57,912 nt of DNA from Actinosynnema sp. ALI-1.44 (GCF_001984155.1 NZ_MTQO01000020.1:1-57912), one strand, 5' to 3'. Counted from the stretch's first letter, positions 43,884 to 54,672 are shown. The notes: a model not told the origin generated them from the letters alone. Translations and numbers: made by a program.

Positions 43884-44315
43884 CTACTTGGGTTCGAGTA
43901 CGAACACCGGGATCTGCCGGTCCGTCTTCTCCTGGTACTCGGCATAGGCCGGGTACGCCTCGACGGCGCGCTCCCACCACTCCGCCCGCTCTGCCCCGTC
44001 GACTTCGCGGGCGGTGTAGTCCTTGGTCACCGTCCCGTCCTGCAAGGGGAACTCCGGGTGCGCCTTGATGTTGTAGTACCACGTCGGGTGCTCGGGCGCG
44101 CCACCCTTGGAGGCCACGACCGCGTATTTTCCGTCGTGCTCCACCCTCATCACCGGCGTGTAGCGCAGTTTGCCGGATTTGGCACCGCGCAGGGTCAGCA
44201 GCACGATCGGCTTCCCGAGGACCAGGATGCCTTCCGTCGTACCCGTCTCGAGGATCTGCTTCGTCTGGCCCTGCACCCAGTCCGTCGGGCTCAGCTCTAC
44301 GGTCTCGTCTGGCAT
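43884..44315 (-). CDS. Nitroreductase-family deazaflavin (F420)-dependent oxidoreductase (Ddn-like)
   Basis: A 143-residue split-barrel protein starting at ATG 44315 (MPDETVEL); a TTG at 44330 would add five residues but lies only 2 nt after GGAG. The fold markers are [35 protein letters not shown] and the [14 protein letters not shown] motif, which is typical of Ddn/Rv1558-type F420H2-dependent enzymes; an E-R-A-E-W-W helix and a short C-terminal strand follow. It would transfer hydride from F420H2 to a small acceptor or protect against quinones. It is monocistronic, between a terminator and cobN. Confidence 0.9.
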   Translation of the reverse strand: MPDETVELSPTDWVQGQTKQILETGTTEGILVLGKPIVLLTLRGAKSGKLRYTPVMRVEHDGKYAVVASKGGAPEHPTWYYNIKAHPEFPLQDGTVTKDYTAREVDGAERAEWWERAVEAYPAYAEYQEKTDRQIPVFVLEPK

Positions 44316-44361
44316 GTCGTTGTTCAACACTCCTCGCGCCGCCGTTGTTCCCGGCTGGGCG

Positions 44362-47300
44362 TCAGCTGCCCTCCAGGTCGCCTTCCGTGCTCAGGTACAC
44401 CGCACGCAACGCGTCCAGTGTGGCCTGATCAGGATGCTCCCACATCCCCCGGTCCGCTGCCTCCAGAAGGCGCTCCGAGATCCCGTGCAGGGCCCACGGG
44501 TTGGCTTCGGAGAGGAACTTCTGGTTCTCCGGGTCGAGGACGTAGCTCGCCGCCAGCTGCTCGTACATCCAGTCCGCCACGACTCCCGTGGTCGCGTCGT
44601 ACCCGAACAGGTAGTCCACTGTGGCCGCCAGTTCGAACGCGCCTTTGTAGCCATGCCTGCGCATCGCCGCGAGCCAGCGCGGGTTCACCACTCGGGCGCG
44701 GAAGATCCGGGTTGTTTCCTCGTTGAGGGTACGGGTGCGTACGGCGTCCGGGCGGGTGCTGTCACCCACGTACGCGGCGGGTGCCTTGCCGGTGAGGGCG
44801 CGGACTGTCGCGATCATTCCGCCGTGGTACTGGAAGTAGTCGTCCGAGTCCGCGATGTCGTGTTCGCGGGTGTCGATGTTCTTCGCTGCCACGGCGATCC
44901 GCTTGTAGGACGTCTCCATGTCCTGGCGTGCCTGGACTCCGTCGAGACCCCGGCCGTAGGCGTAACCTCCCCAGACCGCGTACACCTCGGCCAGGTCGGC
45001 GTCGTCGCGCCAGTTGCGGCTGTCGATCAACGGCAGGATGCCCGCGCCGTACGCGCCTGGTTTCGAGCCGAAGATCCGCATTGTCGCGCGTCGGGAGTCG
45101 CCGTGGTCGGCCCGGTCGGCTTCCACGTGGGCGCGGACGAAGTTCTGCTCATGTGGCTCGTCGAGAGACGCCACGAGTTGCACCGCGTCGTCCAGCAGGG
45201 CCACGACATGGGGGAACGCGTCGCGGAAGAACCCGCTGATGCGCACTGTCACGTCGATGCGAGGCCTGCCGAGCTCGTCGAGCGGGATCACCTCGATGCC
45301 GGACACGCGCCGGGACTGGTCGTCCCACTGTGGACGGACGCCCAACAGGGCGAGGACCTCCGCGATGTCGTCACCCGCTGTGCGCATCGCGGACGTTCCC
45401 CACACCGACAACCCGACCGACGGCGGCCACTCGCCGTTCTCCTCGCGGTACCGCGCCAGCAACGAATCCGCCATCGCCTGGCCGGTTTCCCACGCCAGCC
45501 GCGACGGCACGGCCTTCGGGTCGACGGAGTAGAAGTTCCGCCCGGTCGGCAGCACGTTGATCAGGCCGCGCAACGGTGAACCGCTCGGCCCCGCGGGGAT
45601 GTACCCGCCGTCCAGCGCGTGCAGGACGTGGTCGAGCTCGTCGGTGGTACGTGCCAGCCGCGGGACGACCTCGGTCGCGGCGAAGGTCATGATCTTCTCG
45701 ACGGTCTCGTCCGCGCGGCCGAGCACCCCGGACACGACAGCCGACGCCGCGTCCGCCGACCACGAGGCGTTCTCCATGCCCTCCACCAGGGCACGGGCTG
45801 TCGCCTCGACGGTGTCGGTCGCGGTGCGGTCGTTGTCCTTCTCCGACAGGCCAAGAGCTTCGCGCAGACCGGGCAACGCGTCCGCCTGGCCACCCCACAT
45901 CTGCCGGGCCTGCAGCATCGCCAGCACGAGGTTGACCCGTGCCTCGCCTTCCGGGGCGACGCCGAGCACGTGCAGGCCGTCGCGGATCTGCACGTCCTTG
46001 ACCTCGCACAACCAGCCGTCGACGTGCAGCAGGAAGTCGTCGAACTCCGCGTCGTGCGGGCGGTCGTCCAGGCCCAGGTCGTGGTCGAGCTTGGCGGCCT
46101 GGATCAGCGTCCAGATCTGGGCGCGGATCGCGGGCAGCTTCGCCGGGTCCATCGCGGCGATGTTCGCGTGCTCGTCGAGCAGTTGCTCCAGACGGGCGAT
46201 GTCGCCGTAGCTGTCGGCACGGGACATCGGGGGCACCAGGTGGTCGACCAGGGTCGCGTGCGTCCGGCGTTTGGCCTGCGTTCCCTCACCCGGGTCGTTG
46301 ACCAGGAACGGGTAGATCAACGGGATGTCGCCCAGCGCCGCGTCCGGGCCGCAGCCCGCCGACATGCCGACGGTCTTGCCGGGCAGCCACTCCAGGTTGC
46401 CGTGCTTGCCGACGTGCACCATCGCGTGCGCGCCGAACTCCTCGGCCAGCCAGCGGTACGCGGCCAGGTAGTGGTGGCTCGGCGGCAGGTCCGGGTCGTG
46501 GTAGATCGCGATCGGGTTCTCGCCGAACCCGCGCGGCGGCTGGACCATCACGACGATGTTGTTGGCGCGCAACGCGGCCAGCACGATCTCGCCGTCCGGG
46601 TCGGCCGACCGGTCGACGAACAGCTCACCGGGCGCCTGGCCCCAGTGCTCCTCGATCGCTTCCCTGGTGTCCTGCGGCAGCTTCGCGTAGGACTCGCGGT
46701 AACGAGCGGCCGAGATCCTGATCGGGTTGCCGGACAACTGCTCCTCGGTCAACCAGTCCGCGTCCTGGCCGCCCGCCGCGATCAGCGCGTGGATCAACGC
46801 GTCACCGTCCTGCGCCTCGACGCCCGGCAGCTCACCGACGTCGTAACCGCGTTCCTTCAACGCGGCCAGCAGCCGTACCACGCTCGCCGGGGTGTCCAGG
46901 CCGACCGCGTTGCCGATCCGTGAGTGCTTGGTCGGGTACGCCGACAGCATCACGACGATCCGCCGTTCGGCGGGCGGGATGTGCCGCAGCGACGCGTGCC
47001 GGACGGCGATGCCCGCGACACGCGCGGCTCGCTCCGGGTCGGCGACGTACACGGTCAGGCCGTCCTCGTCGATCTCCTTGAAGGAGAACGGGACTGTGAT
47101 GATCCGTCCGTCGAACTCCGGGATCGCCACCTGGGTGGCGGTGTCGAGCGGGGACAGCCCGTCGTCGTTCTCGTCCCAGGACGCGCGGCTGCTGGTCAGG
47201 CACAGGCCCTGCAGGATCGGCACGTCCAACGCGGCGAGAGCGCCGACGTCCCACGCCTCGTCGTCACCACCGGCGGACGCCGCGGCCGGTTTCGTCCCAC

Positions 47301-47949
47301 CGGCCGCGAGCACCGTCACCACGAGCGCGTCGGCCTTGCCGAGCGTCTCCAGCAGTTCCGGCTCGGCGGTGCGCAGGGACGAACAGAACACGGGCATCGC
47401 CTGCGCACCCGCGGCTTCGACGGCGTCGCACAACGCGTGGACGAACGCGGTGTTCCCGGCCATGTGGTGCGCCCGGTAGTACAGGACGGCCACGACCGGG
47501 CCCTGCCCGGCCGACTCGCGCTCCAGCAGCCCCCAAGTGGGCGCGTCCACCGGCGGGGCGAAGCCGATTCCGGTCAGCAGCATCGTGTCGGACAGGAACC
47601 CGAACAGCTCCGTGAGGTTGGCGGGGCCGCCCTGGGCCAGGTAGGCGTGCGCTTCCGCGCAGACACCGGCGGGCACGGTGGAGAGCTCCATCAGCTCGGC
47701 GTCCGGCGCCTGCTCACCACCGAGCACGACCACCGGCCGGGGCCCGGCCAGCAACGCGTCCAGGCCTTCCTCCCACGCCCGGCGTCCGCCGAGGATGCGC
47801 ACCACGACCAGGTCGACGCCGTCGACCAAGGCGGGGAGATCGTCGACAGTCAGGCGGGCCGGGTTGCCGAGGCGGAACTCGGCGCCGCTGGCCCGTGCGG
47901 ACAACAAGTCGGTGTCGGACGTCGACAGCAGCAGGATCACGCGGCTCAC
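44362..47949 (-). CDS. cobN: Cobaltochelatase, CobN subunit
   Basis: A 1195-residue CobN, of the length expected, that binds hydrogenobyrinic acid a,c-diamide and inserts Co2+ with the CobS/CobT-type ATPase partners. Conserved stretches include [83 protein letters not shown] and the C-terminal [23 protein letters not shown] 47949 lies just after a GGGGGAG ribosome-binding site that a preceding hairpin could cover. A cobalamin riboswitch lies directly upstream, so expression should fall when coenzyme B12 is plentiful. No CobS, CobT or magnesium-chelatase-type partner gene is in the window. Confidence 0.96.
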   Translation of the reverse strand: MSRVILLLSTSDTDLLSARASGAEFRLGNPARLTVDDLPALVDGVDLVVVRILGGRRAWEEGLDALLAGPRPVVVLGGEQAPDAELMELSTVPAGVCAEAHAYLAQGGPANLTELFGFLSDTMLLTGIGFAPPVDAPTWGLLERESAGQGPVVAVLYYRAHHMAGNTAFVHALCDAVEAAGAQAMPVFCSSLRTAEPELLETLGKADALVVTVLAAGGTKPAAASAGGDDEAWDVGALAALDVPILQGLCLTSSRASWDENDDGLSPLDTATQVAIPEFDGRIITVPFSFKEIDEDGLTVYVADPERAARVAGIAVRHASLRHIPPAERRIVVMLSAYPTKHSRIGNAVGLDTPASVVRLLAALKERGYDVGELPGVEAQDGDALIHALIAAGGQDADWLTEEQLSGNPIRISAARYRESYAKLPQDTREAIEEHWGQAPGELFVDRSADPDGEIVLAALRANNIVVMVQPPRGFGENPIAIYHDPDLPPSHHYLAAYRWLAEEFGAHAMVHVGKHGNLEWLPGKTVGMSAGCGPDAALGDIPLIYPFLVNDPGEGTQAKRRTHATLVDHLVPPMSRADSYGDIARLEQLLDEHANIAAMDPAKLPAIRAQIWTLIQAAKLDHDLGLDDRPHDAEFDDFLLHVDGWLCEVKDVQIRDGLHVLGVAPEGEARVNLVLAMLQARQMWGGQADALPGLREALGLSEKDNDRTATDTVEATARALVEGMENASWSADAASAVVSGVLGRADETVEKIMTFAATEVVPRLARTTDELDHVLHALDGGYIPAGPSGSPLRGLINVLPTGRNFYSVDPKAVPSRLAWETGQAMADSLLARYREENGEWPPSVGLSVWGTSAMRTAGDDIAEVLALLGVRPQWDDQSRRVSGIEVIPLDELGRPRIDVTVRISGFFRDAFPHVVALLDDAVQLVASLDEPHEQNFVRAHVEADRADHGDSRRATMRIFGSKPGAYGAGILPLIDSRNWRDDADLAEVYAVWGGYAYGRGLDGVQARQDMETSYKRIAVAAKNIDTREHDIADSDDYFQYHGGMIATVRALTGKAPAAYVGDSTRPDAVRTRTLNEETTRIFRARVVNPRWLAAMRRHGYKGAFELAATVDYLFGYDATTGVVADWMYEQLAASYVLDPENQKFLSEANPWALHGISERLLEAADRGMWEHPDQATLDALRAVYLSTEGDLEGS

Positions 47950-47964
47950 TCCACTCCCCCGGGG

Positions 47965-48110
47965 TCCTCGCCCCGTGACGCAGGTATCGACGGCGCAGGG
48001 GTGTCTGGCTCCCGTGCCCGTCAGACGGGCCCGGTGACAGTGGCGGGACCGCGCCGGACTCGCACCGGCTTCCCCACTACGTCGTCGTTCGAGCCGACCC
48101 TACCTGGTCA
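47965..48110 (-). ncRNA. Cobalamin riboswitch controlling cobN
   Basis: On the minus strand the leader has the B12 core: GGGGAAGCCGGTGCGAGTC (P3-P4 region, around 48055-48075), GGTCCCGCCACTGT (around 48036-48050) and the B12-box GAGCCAGACACC near 47998-48011, in the right order and spacing. After the aptamer, CACGGGGCGAGGACCCC forms a hairpin and the ribosome-binding site GGGGGAG follows at once, so regulation is probably by blocking translation initiation. It lies 16 nt to 160 nt before the cobN start. Boundaries are approximate. Confidence 0.93.
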
Positions 48111-48261
48111 CCGGGTCCCGCCAAGACGCCCGGACGGCTGGTTCGAACGTGCGGAACGTCACTGCACATCACAGACAGGTCACGCCTCGTCCGGCGGCGG
48201 AACCGGACACCGGCGGCGAACCTCTCATGCCCGCACACGAGAGAACACCGGGAGGCGACTG

Positions 48262-48552
48262 GTGGGCTACGACGTCGTGATCGACTCGCTGAGGAAGGCG
48301 TCCGCCGCGGCGGGTGACGCGGCCGAGCAGTCGGGCAAGGTGCAGCTGGGCGCCGCCCTCGACGACGTGGGCCCGGCCATGCCGGGCAGCAGATCCGGCC
48401 CGGCAGCGGCGACGCTCGCGACGGCGTGGGACGGCCTGGTGAAGTCGTGGAGCACGGATGCCAAGGCGTACGGCGAGAACCTGTCGACGGCGGCCGACCA
48501 CTACGCCGCCAACGAAGAGGCAGCCGCGGCCGACTTCCAAGGTGTGGGGTGA
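48262..48552 (+). CDS. WXG100-like small ESX/T7SS substrate
   Basis: A 96-residue helical-hairpin protein from GTG 48262 (ribosome-binding site GGGAGG). Two Ala-rich helices are separated by a turn with Trp56-Asp57-Gly58 in the W-x-G position, and the C-terminus has Y81-AAN-E85, a YxxxD/E motif used by type VII secretion. It lacks a signal peptide. It is the first of three same-strand genes, with the DUF1023 hydrolase beginning 3 bp after the stop, so the pair is likely co-translated and co-secreted. No EccC or other secretion component is nearby. Confidence 0.75.
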   Translation: MGYDVVIDSLRKASAAAGDAAEQSGKVQLGAALDDVGPAMPGSRSGPAAATLATAWDGLVKSWSTDAKAYGENLSTAADHYAANEEAAAADFQGVG

Positions 48553-48555
48553 GGC

Positions 48556-50265
48556 GTGGTCGCGTACGGAGACATCCGCAAATGGCAGTCGGGCCCGCTC
48601 GACACCACGGTCGGGGACCTGAACAAGCGCTGTGACGAGCTGCTGGGCCTGAGCGACGAGCTCGCGGCGTCCGGCACACCGCAGGGCTGGAGCGGGAAGG
48701 GCGCGGACGCCGCCAGAACCAAGCGGGAGGATCTCAACAACCGGATGGAACGCCTGGTCGCGGGCGTTGCGGCGGTCCGCAGGGCGATGGGCGAGGCGGC
48801 GGACGCGGTGGAAGCCCTGGGCCACGCGGTCCGGGAGACCGAGGACATCGCCCAGCGCAACCACTTCGTCATCAAAGACGACGGCAGCATCGTCGACAAC
48901 GCGCCGGACACAGCACATGACCCCGCGCACATCGACGAGTACTTCCGTGAACGCCAACGGGTCCAGACCGAGCTGGCCGACCGGGTCGAGCAGGCGGTCC
49001 GCCGGGGAACGGACGTCGACAACGACCTGGCGGCCATCCTGAGCCGCGCCGAGAAAGGCGAGGTCGACGACCAGGGCGCGACCACCCTCCAGGCCGCGGC
49101 GACAGCGGGCGCGAAGCAGGGCGGCCTGTCCACGATCGAGCCGCCGAAGAACGGCACACCCTGGGACAACGCGGGCTGGTGGGACTCGCTGTCGGAGGCG
49201 GAGCGGAAACGGATCATCGCCGACCACCCGGACTGGGTCGGCAACCTGGACGGCGTGCCGGGTTCGGCCCGCGACGAGGCGAACCGCAACCGCATCGACG
49301 ACGAGCGCGCGAAGCTGGAAGCCCGCAAACGCGAGCTGGAAGCGGATCTCGACGACAACTGGTTCGGTGGCCTGTTCACCAACGCGGACGCGGAACTCGA
49401 CCAGGTGAAGGCGAAGCTGGAGTCGTTGGACAAGATCGAGAGCACCCTCGCCCAACCGGGCGAACGGCAGTTGCTGCTGCTGAACATGTCGAATGAGCGT
49501 GCGGAAGCGGCGATCGCCAACGGCAACATCGACACAGCGGACCACGTCGCGGTGTTCACCCCCGGCCTGACCTCGACGGTGAACGGGAGCATGGAAGGCT
49601 ACGACCAGTCCATGTCCGACCTGCGGCACCGCAGCGAGGAGGAACTGGCGCGTTACGGCGACGGCGGTAAGGTCGCCACGGTGACGTGGATCGGGTACCA
49701 GGCGCCGCAACTGAGCGCACACGGCGTGTTGTTCGACGACAACACCGTGCTCGACGACCACTCGGCTCAGGAAGGCGCCAAGAAACTCGCGCCGTTCCTC
49801 AACGGAATCGACGCGTCCCGAGCCACCGACCCGCACATGACCGCACTTGGGCACTCCTACGGCTCAACCACCACAGGAATCGCGCTGCAACAGAACACAG
49901 GCGTCGACAACGCCGTGTTCTACGGCTCACCCGGACTCGGCACCAACAACGTCGACAAGATCAACGTGCCGACCGGCGGCTCCTACTACATCGAGGCCCG
50001 CAACGACCCAGTCGGCGACTTCGGCTACTTCGGAATAGACCCCAGCCACATGGACGGCATGAACCACGCGTCCGCCAAGGAGACAACGCTGCCCGACGGC
50101 CGCCACCTGAGCGAATCCACCGGCCACAGCGCGTACATGGCGGACAAGAGCACCAGCCAGTACAACCTGAGCGTGGTGGTCGGCGGAATGCCGGAACGAG
50201 CCGTCCGCGACGACGGCAAGGGCGCGGGCGACATCCTCTCCTGGCCCATCCCGGGGACGTACTGA
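48556..50265 (+). CDS. WXG-like N-terminus fused to a DUF1023 alpha/beta hydrolase, probable T7SS effector
   Basis: A 569-residue protein in two parts. Residues 1-100 form a WXG100-like helical hairpin with Trp45-Ser46-Gly47 (GWSGKGADAAR). A long charged coiled region (about 150-300) links to an alpha/beta-hydrolase domain of the DUF1023 type with nucleophile Ser434 (GHSYGS), the strand VAVFTPGLTSTV and, near the end, a candidate catalytic His in STGHSAYM. The domain order is that of actinobacterial type VII substrates. The substrate of the hydrolase is unknown; a lipid or cell-wall ester is a guess. It is followed at once by a lipoprotein gene. Confidence 0.85.
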   Translation: MVAYGDIRKWQSGPLDTTVGDLNKRCDELLGLSDELAASGTPQGWSGKGADAARTKREDLNNRMERLVAGVAAVRRAMGEAADAVEALGHAVRETEDIAQRNHFVIKDDGSIVDNAPDTAHDPAHIDEYFRERQRVQTELADRVEQAVRRGTDVDNDLAAILSRAEKGEVDDQGATTLQAAATAGAKQGGLSTIEPPKNGTPWDNAGWWDSLSEAERKRIIADHPDWVGNLDGVPGSARDEANRNRIDDERAKLEARKRELEADLDDNWFGGLFTNADAELDQVKAKLESLDKIESTLAQPGERQLLLLNMSNERAEAAIANGNIDTADHVAVFTPGLTSTVNGSMEGYDQSMSDLRHRSEEELARYGDGGKVATVTWIGYQAPQLSAHGVLFDDNTVLDDHSAQEGAKKLAPFLNGIDASRATDPHMTALGHSYGSTTTGIALQQNTGVDNAVFYGSPGLGTNNVDKINVPTGGSYYIEARNDPVGDFGYFGIDPSHMDGMNHASAKETTLPDGRHLSESTGHSAYMADKSTSQYNLSVVVGGMPERAVRDDGKGAGDILSWPIPGTY

Positions 50266-50795
50266 TGCGACTCGTGGGTTTCCTCCTCTGCACGGTCCTG
50301 CTGCTCGTCGGCGCGTGTGACTCGAAAGGCGGTTCGATGACGAAGGACGAGCAGTTCGCGGAGCTGATGAAGCGCCCGGACATCGAGCAGGTCGAAGCGG
50401 ACTACCTGAAACTGCTCGAGGACATCCGCACCGAACTGGTCTCCAGGATCGGCATCGCCCCCTGGATCCCCAAAGACGAGCCGATCACCGGCTCAGGATG
50501 TGGCGACTTCCCCAACATCGGCGGAAACGTGCGCAGGTACAGCTCCGGCCACTCCCCCGGCAACCTGCCGGACGCGAAATGGGCGGACGCGGTGAAAATC
50601 GTGGAGACGGCAGCGGCGCGGCAAGGTTTCGAACTGCACGGAGCGGTAGTCGACAGGCCGAACGACCACGAAGTGACATTCGGCAACGACTACGGCGCGG
50701 AACTCCTCTTCGGCACGGCGGCCAACACGACCCTGAGCATCAGCACAGGCTGCCACCTGACCCGGGCCGCCAAGGAACGTGGCACGCCTGGCTGA
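50265..50795 (+). CDS. Small lipoprotein (LppA-like), partner of the ESX cassette
   Basis: A 176-residue lipoprotein: hydrophobic signal MRLVGFLLCTVLLLVGAC with lipobox LVGAC (Cys18). The mature part has GCGDFPNIGGNVRRY, a tract reminiscent of mycobacterial LppA-type lipoproteins, and a second Cys near the end (STGCHLTRA), which might pair with the first. ATG 50265 shares a base with the preceding stop codon (TGATG), so it is coupled to the hydrolase. An anchored partner outside the membrane could restrain or chaperone the hydrolase; this is inference. cobG begins 23 bp downstream. Confidence 0.75.
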   Translation: MRLVGFLLCTVLLLVGACDSKGGSMTKDEQFAELMKRPDIEQVEADYLKLLEDIRTELVSRIGIAPWIPKDEPITGSGCGDFPNIGGNVRRYSSGHSPGNLPDAKWADAVKIVETAAARQGFELHGAVVDRPNDHEVTFGNDYGAELLFGTAANTTLSISTGCHLTRAAKERGTPG

Positions 50796-50805
50796 TTCGC
50801 TCGCG

Positions 50806-50811
50806 TAGCAT
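50806..50811 (+). promoter_or_regulatory. -10 element TAGCAT, leaderless promoter of cobG
   Basis: TAGCAT ends 7 nt before GTG 50819 with no Shine-Dalgarno sequence between. It implies that cobG-cobH-cobIJ can be transcribed independently of the ESX-type cassette that precedes it. Confidence 0.5.
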
Positions 50812-50818
50812 CCGGCGA

Positions 50819-51862
50819 GTGCCCACCCCTCAAGACCGCCGGCGACCGGACGCATGTCCCGGCGCGATCGCCGTGCACCAGGCGGCGGACGGTGGTCTGG
50901 CCAGGGTCCGGGTACCCGGCGGGACGTTGACGAACGCCCAGCTCAGGACATTGGCCGAGGCATCGGCTGACCTGGGTGACGGCGGCTTGGAGCTCACCTC
51001 ACGCGCCAACATCCAGATCCGGGCCCTGGCCGAAGGCGCCGAGATCGACCTGGCGGTCCGGCTCCGCGAAGCAGGGCTGCTCCCGTCCCAGACGCACGAG
51101 CGTGTGCGCAACATCATCGCGTCACCGTTAGGTGATGATCAACACCTTGTCGAAGCGATCGACCGTGCGCTGTGCGCGAGGCCGGAGCTCGCCGAGTTGC
51201 CCGGCCGCTTCCTGATCACTGTGGACGACGGCCGCGGCGACGTCAGCGGCCTGGGTGGTGACGTCGGCCTGCACGGCAACGCCCTGTTGCTGGGCGGTTG
51301 CGACACCGGGCTGCGGGTCAGCGACCCTGTCGACGCCGTCATCAAGGCGGCGCTGGAGTTCCAGGCGATCCGGGGCGACGCGTGGCGGTTGGCCGAAGTG
51401 CCGCAGGGAATCGAACGGATCACCGCCGCACTCGGCACACCAGGTGCGGAACGCATCCAGGTTGGACCGGTCTCCGCCAGGCCGATCGGCCGGATCGGCG
51501 ACGTGACCGTCGCCGCCGTACCGTTGGGCCGCCTGTCCGAGGAGCAAGCGCGGCGGTTGTGTGATCTTGTCCCGTGGATTCGGCTCACACCGTGGCGCAG
51601 TGTTGTGCTCCCCGCTGTCGACACCGATATCGCCCTCATCACAGACCCAGATTCCCCATGGCACGGCGTGACAGCATGCGCCGGACGGCCGGGCTGCGCG
51701 AAATCCCTGGCCGATGTGCGCGCCGACGCGGCGGCGTGGGTGGGCACACGCAAGGACAGGATTCCCGTGCACTGGTCGGGATGTGCGCGTCGATGTGGGA
51801 AACCCGCGGGGAAAGTGGTGGAAATGATCGCGACGGGCGACGGATACCGGAGGAGCGAGTGA
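50819..51862 (+). CDS. cobG: Precorrin-3B synthase
   Basis: A 347-residue member of the nitrite/sulfite reductase ferredoxin-like family. It has the half-domain [38 protein letters not shown] and [11 protein letters not shown], and the iron-sulfur ligands Cys287, Cys293, Cys322 and Cys326 (C-x5-C and C-x3-C). CobG uses a 4Fe-4S cluster and oxygen to hydroxylate precorrin-3A and form the gamma-lactone, marking the aerobic route. The GTG at 50819 fits a leaderless promoter. Its stop overlaps the cobH start (GTGA). Confidence 0.93.
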   Translation: MPTPQDRRRPDACPGAIAVHQAADGGLARVRVPGGTLTNAQLRTLAEASADLGDGGLELTSRANIQIRALAEGAEIDLAVRLREAGLLPSQTHERVRNIIASPLGDDQHLVEAIDRALCARPELAELPGRFLITVDDGRGDVSGLGGDVGLHGNALLLGGCDTGLRVSDPVDAVIKAALEFQAIRGDAWRLAEVPQGIERITAALGTPGAERIQVGPVSARPIGRIGDVTVAAVPLGRLSEEQARRLCDLVPWIRLTPWRSVVLPAVDTDIALITDPDSPWHGVTACAGRPGCAKSLADVRADAAAWVGTRKDRIPVHWSGCARRCGKPAGKVVEMIATGDGYRRSE

Positions 51863-52485
51863 CCGAGTACGTGCGGGACGGCGCGGAGATCTACCGCCAG
51901 TCCTTCGCGACCATCCGCGCCGAGGCAGACCTGAGCGGACTGCCCGCGGACGTGGCCAAGGTGGCGGTCCGGATGATCCATGCCTGCGGCATGGTGGACC
52001 TGGTCACCGACATCGCCCACTCCCCCAACGCGATCGCCAAGGCACGAGCCGCGTTGCGGGCAGGCGCACCGATCCTGTGCGACGCGCAGATGGTCGCGGC
52101 CGGTGTGACGCGCAAACGTCTGCCTGCCGACAACGAGGTCGTGTGCATGCTGAGTGACCCCCGCGTGCCGGATCTCGCCGCACGGATGGGCAACACGCGC
52201 AGCGTCGCCGGTTTCGAACTGCTGCGCGACCGGCTCGGTGATTCCGTTGTGGCGATCGGGAACGCGCCGACCGCGCTGTTCCACTTGCTCGACATGATCG
52301 CCGACGGCGCACCGATGCCCGCGGCTGTGCTGGGCATCCCGGTCGGCTTCGTCGGCGCGGCCGAGTCGAAGCAGGCGTTGGCCGACAACGGGTTGGGACT
52401 GGAGTATCTGGTTGTCCACGGTCGACGCGGCGGCAGCGCCGTCACCGCGGCGGCCTTGAACGCGATCGCGAGCGAGGAAGAGTGA
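51859..52485 (+). CDS. cobH: Precorrin-8X methylmutase
   Basis: A 208-residue enzyme of normal length. His41 ([11 protein letters not shown]) corresponds to the catalytic His43 of the Pseudomonas enzyme. Further conserved parts are [38 protein letters not shown] and the C-terminal [15 protein letters not shown]. It moves a methyl group from C-11 to C-12 to give hydrogenobyrinic acid. It is coupled by 4-bp overlaps on both sides within cobG-cobH-cobIJ. Confidence 0.96.
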   Translation: MTEYVRDGAEIYRQSFATIRAEADLSGLPADVAKVAVRMIHACGMVDLVTDIAHSPNAIAKARAALRAGAPILCDAQMVAAGVTRKRLPADNEVVCMLSDPRVPDLAARMGNTRSVAGFELLRDRLGDSVVAIGNAPTALFHLLDMIADGAPMPAAVLGIPVGFVGAAESKQALADNGLGLEYLVVHGRRGGSAVTAAALNAIASEEE

Positions 52486-53975
52486 ACACGCCAACAGGCC
52501 GGTTGTGGGGTGTCGGGCTGGGCCCCGGCGATCCGGAGCTGATCACCGTCAAGGCGGCGCGGCTGATCGAGTCCGCCGAGGTGATCGCGTTCCACAGCGC
52601 TCGGCACGGCCGCAGCGTGGCCCGGTCGATCGCCCAGCACTACATGCGCGACGGCCAGATCGAAGAGCCGTTGATGTACCCGATCACCACCGAGACCACG
52701 GATCACCCCGGCGGTTACCAGGGCGCGCTCGACGACTTCTACGAGGAGTGCGCGGCCCGGCTGGCCGCACACCTGGACGCCGGGCGTGACGTCGTCGTTC
52801 TGGCCGAAGGGGACCCGTTCTTCTACGGCTCGTACATGCACCTGCACAAGCGACTCGCACACCGGTATCAGGCCCAGGTCGTGCCGGGCGTGACGTCGGT
52901 CAGCGCGGCGTCGGCGGAACTGGGCAGGCCGCTTGTCGAGCGGGACGAGATCCTCACGGTCCTGCCGGGGACTTTGCCCGCCGAGGTGCTCGCGGACAAG
53001 CTCGCGAACACCGACTCCGCCGTGGTCATGAAACTCGGCCGGACCTTCCCGAAGGTACGTCAGGCGTTGCAGGAAGCCGGACGACTGGACGAAGCCTGGT
53101 ACGTCGAACGCGCGACCACCGACAAACAGCGCGTCGAGCCGCTTGCCGCGGTCGATCCGTCCACAGTGCCGTACTTCTCGGTGGCCTTGCTGTCCAGCCG
53201 GGCGGCTGCTGTCACTCCCACGGCGGCGACGACGCCACGTTCGGGCGAGGTCGTGGTGGTGGGTCTCGGCCCGGCGGGGCGCGAGTGGCTGACGCCGGAG
53301 GCGCAGGACGCGTTGGCCACGGCCACGGATCTGGTCGGCTACGGTCCGTACATCGACCGTGTGCCACCGAATCCACGTCAACGGCGGCACTTGTCGGACA
53401 ACCGCGTCGAGGCCGAGCGGGCGGCGTTCGCGCTCGACCTGGCCCGTGGCGGGGCGCGTGTGGCGGTCGTGTCGTCCGGCGATCCGGGCGTGTTCGCGAT
53501 GGCCAGCGCGGTGCTGGAGGTCGCCGAGGAGTACGCGGACGTTCCGGTGCGGATCCTGCCCGGCCTGACCGCGGCCAACGCCGTCGCCAGCCGGGTCGGG
53601 GCGCCGCTTGGCCATGACTACTGCGTGCTTTCGTTGTCCGACAGGCTCAAGCCGTGGGGCACGATCGCGGCGCGGCTGTCCGCGGCGGCCAAGGCTGACC
53701 TGGTGCTCGCGATCTACAACCCGGCGTCGCGTACCCGGACATGGCAGGTCGAGGCCGCACGGGACCTGGTGCTGGAGCACCGGTCCCCGGACACACCGGT
53801 GGTGATCGGCCGTGATGTCGGCTATCCGACCGAGTCGATCGGGATCGTCCGGCTCGCCGACCTCGACGCGTCCACAGTAGACATGCGCTGCCTGCTGCTC
53901 GTCGGCTCGTCGCAGACCCGGCTGACGGACAACGGCAAGGTGTTCACTCCCCGGCGATACCCCGCACCCAGCTGA
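52482..53975 (+). CDS. cobIJ: Fused precorrin-2 C20-methyltransferase / precorrin-3B C17-methyltransferase
   Basis: A 497-residue fusion of two class III SAM-dependent methyltransferases, as in mycobacteria. The CobI half (about 1-235) has [30 protein letters not shown] and [16 protein letters not shown]; the CobJ half (about 250-490) has [43 protein letters not shown] and [24 protein letters not shown] linker rich in Thr and Ala separates them. The order lets C-20 and C-17 methylation bracket the CobG step. Its 3' end overlaps the convergent cobK by 32 bp. Confidence 0.97.
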   Translation: MNTPTGRLWGVGLGPGDPELITVKAARLIESAEVIAFHSARHGRSVARSIAQHYMRDGQIEEPLMYPITTETTDHPGGYQGALDDFYEECAARLAAHLDAGRDVVVLAEGDPFFYGSYMHLHKRLAHRYQAQVVPGVTSVSAASAELGRPLVERDEILTVLPGTLPAEVLADKLANTDSAVVMKLGRTFPKVRQALQEAGRLDEAWYVERATTDKQRVEPLAAVDPSTVPYFSVALLSSRAAAVTPTAATTPRSGEVVVVGLGPAGREWLTPEAQDALATATDLVGYGPYIDRVPPNPRQRRHLSDNRVEAERAAFALDLARGGARVAVVSSGDPGVFAMASAVLEVAEEYADVPVRILPGLTAANAVASRVGAPLGHDYCVLSLSDRLKPWGTIAARLSAAAKADLVLAIYNPASRTRTWQVEAARDLVLEHRSPDTPVVIGRDVGYPTESIGIVRLADLDASTVDMRCLLLVGSSQTRLTDNGKVFTPRRYPAPS

Positions 53976-54672
53976 CCGCGTCCTCCACACCGGACACCAC
54001 GTGGACACCGTCGGGCAGCGGCGGGCGAGAGACGACGACCACGGGAATCCCCAGTTCCCGCGCCGCGGCCAGTTTGGCCGCGGTCATCTCGCCGCCGCTG
54101 TCCTTGGTGACGAGAACCTGGACCCGATGCTCCCGCATCAGGGCGAGTTCACCCTCCACTGTGAACGGTCCACGGTCGAGTACGACTGTGAGCCTGGGAG
54201 GCGTGGGCGGTCGCGGGGGTTCGACCGAGCGGGCCAGGAACCAGTGGTGATCCAGGTGGGCGAAGGCGGCGAGTTCCTCACGACCGGTCGTGAGGAACAC
54301 CCGTTCCGCGGGCAGGTTTTCCGCAGCTTCGGCGACACTTCCCACCCACCGCCAGTCATCTGCTGGACCTTGCCGCCAGCCGGGGCGGCGAAGCACGACG
54401 TACGGGATGCCTAGGTCTCTGGTGACGGCCGCCGCAGACGCGGTCATCGTGGCGGCGAATGGGTGGGTCGCGTCGACGACAGCGTCGATCTCGTTGTCCG
54501 ACAGCCATTTTCGCAGCCCAGGTCGGCCACCGAAACCACCGATCCGGACCGCGCCTTGCGGCAGCTTCGGTGACCGCACACGACCCGCCAACGACGAGAT
54601 GACTGTGTGGCCGGGCAGTTCGCCCGCCAGGCTGCGCGCTTCGCCCGTGCCCCCAAGAATGAGGACGTTCAC
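53944..54672 (-). CDS. cobK: Precorrin-6A reductase
   Basis: A 242-residue NADPH-dependent reductase with two Rossmann-like halves: N-terminal NVLILGGTGEARSLAG, VVDATHPFAATMTASA (the D-A-T-H-P-F motif that binds substrate) and C-terminal VLVTKDSGGEMTAAKLAAAR. It reduces precorrin-6A to 6B. ATG 54672 overlaps the cobM stop by 4 bp, so it is the last gene of cobL-cobM-cobK. Confidence 0.95.
   Translation of the reverse strand: MNVLILGGTGEARSLAGELPGHTVISSLAGRVRSPKLPQGAVRIGGFGGRPGLRKWLSDNEIDAVVDATHPFAATMTASAAAVTRDLGIPYVVLRRPGWRQGPADDWRWVGSVAEAAENLPAERVFLTTGREELAAFAHLDHHWFLARSVEPPRPPTPPRLTVVLDRGPFTVEGELALMREHRVQVLVTKDSGGEMTAAKLAAARELGIPVVVVSRPPLPDGVHVVSGVEDAVSWVRGIAGE

Noticed and set aside
48060-48261. 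A second cobalamin riboswitch on the plus strand for the ESX-cobG direction
   Set aside because: Only short hairpins (TCCGG/CCGGA, CTCTC/GAGAG) are seen; no B12 box or conserved core on this strand.
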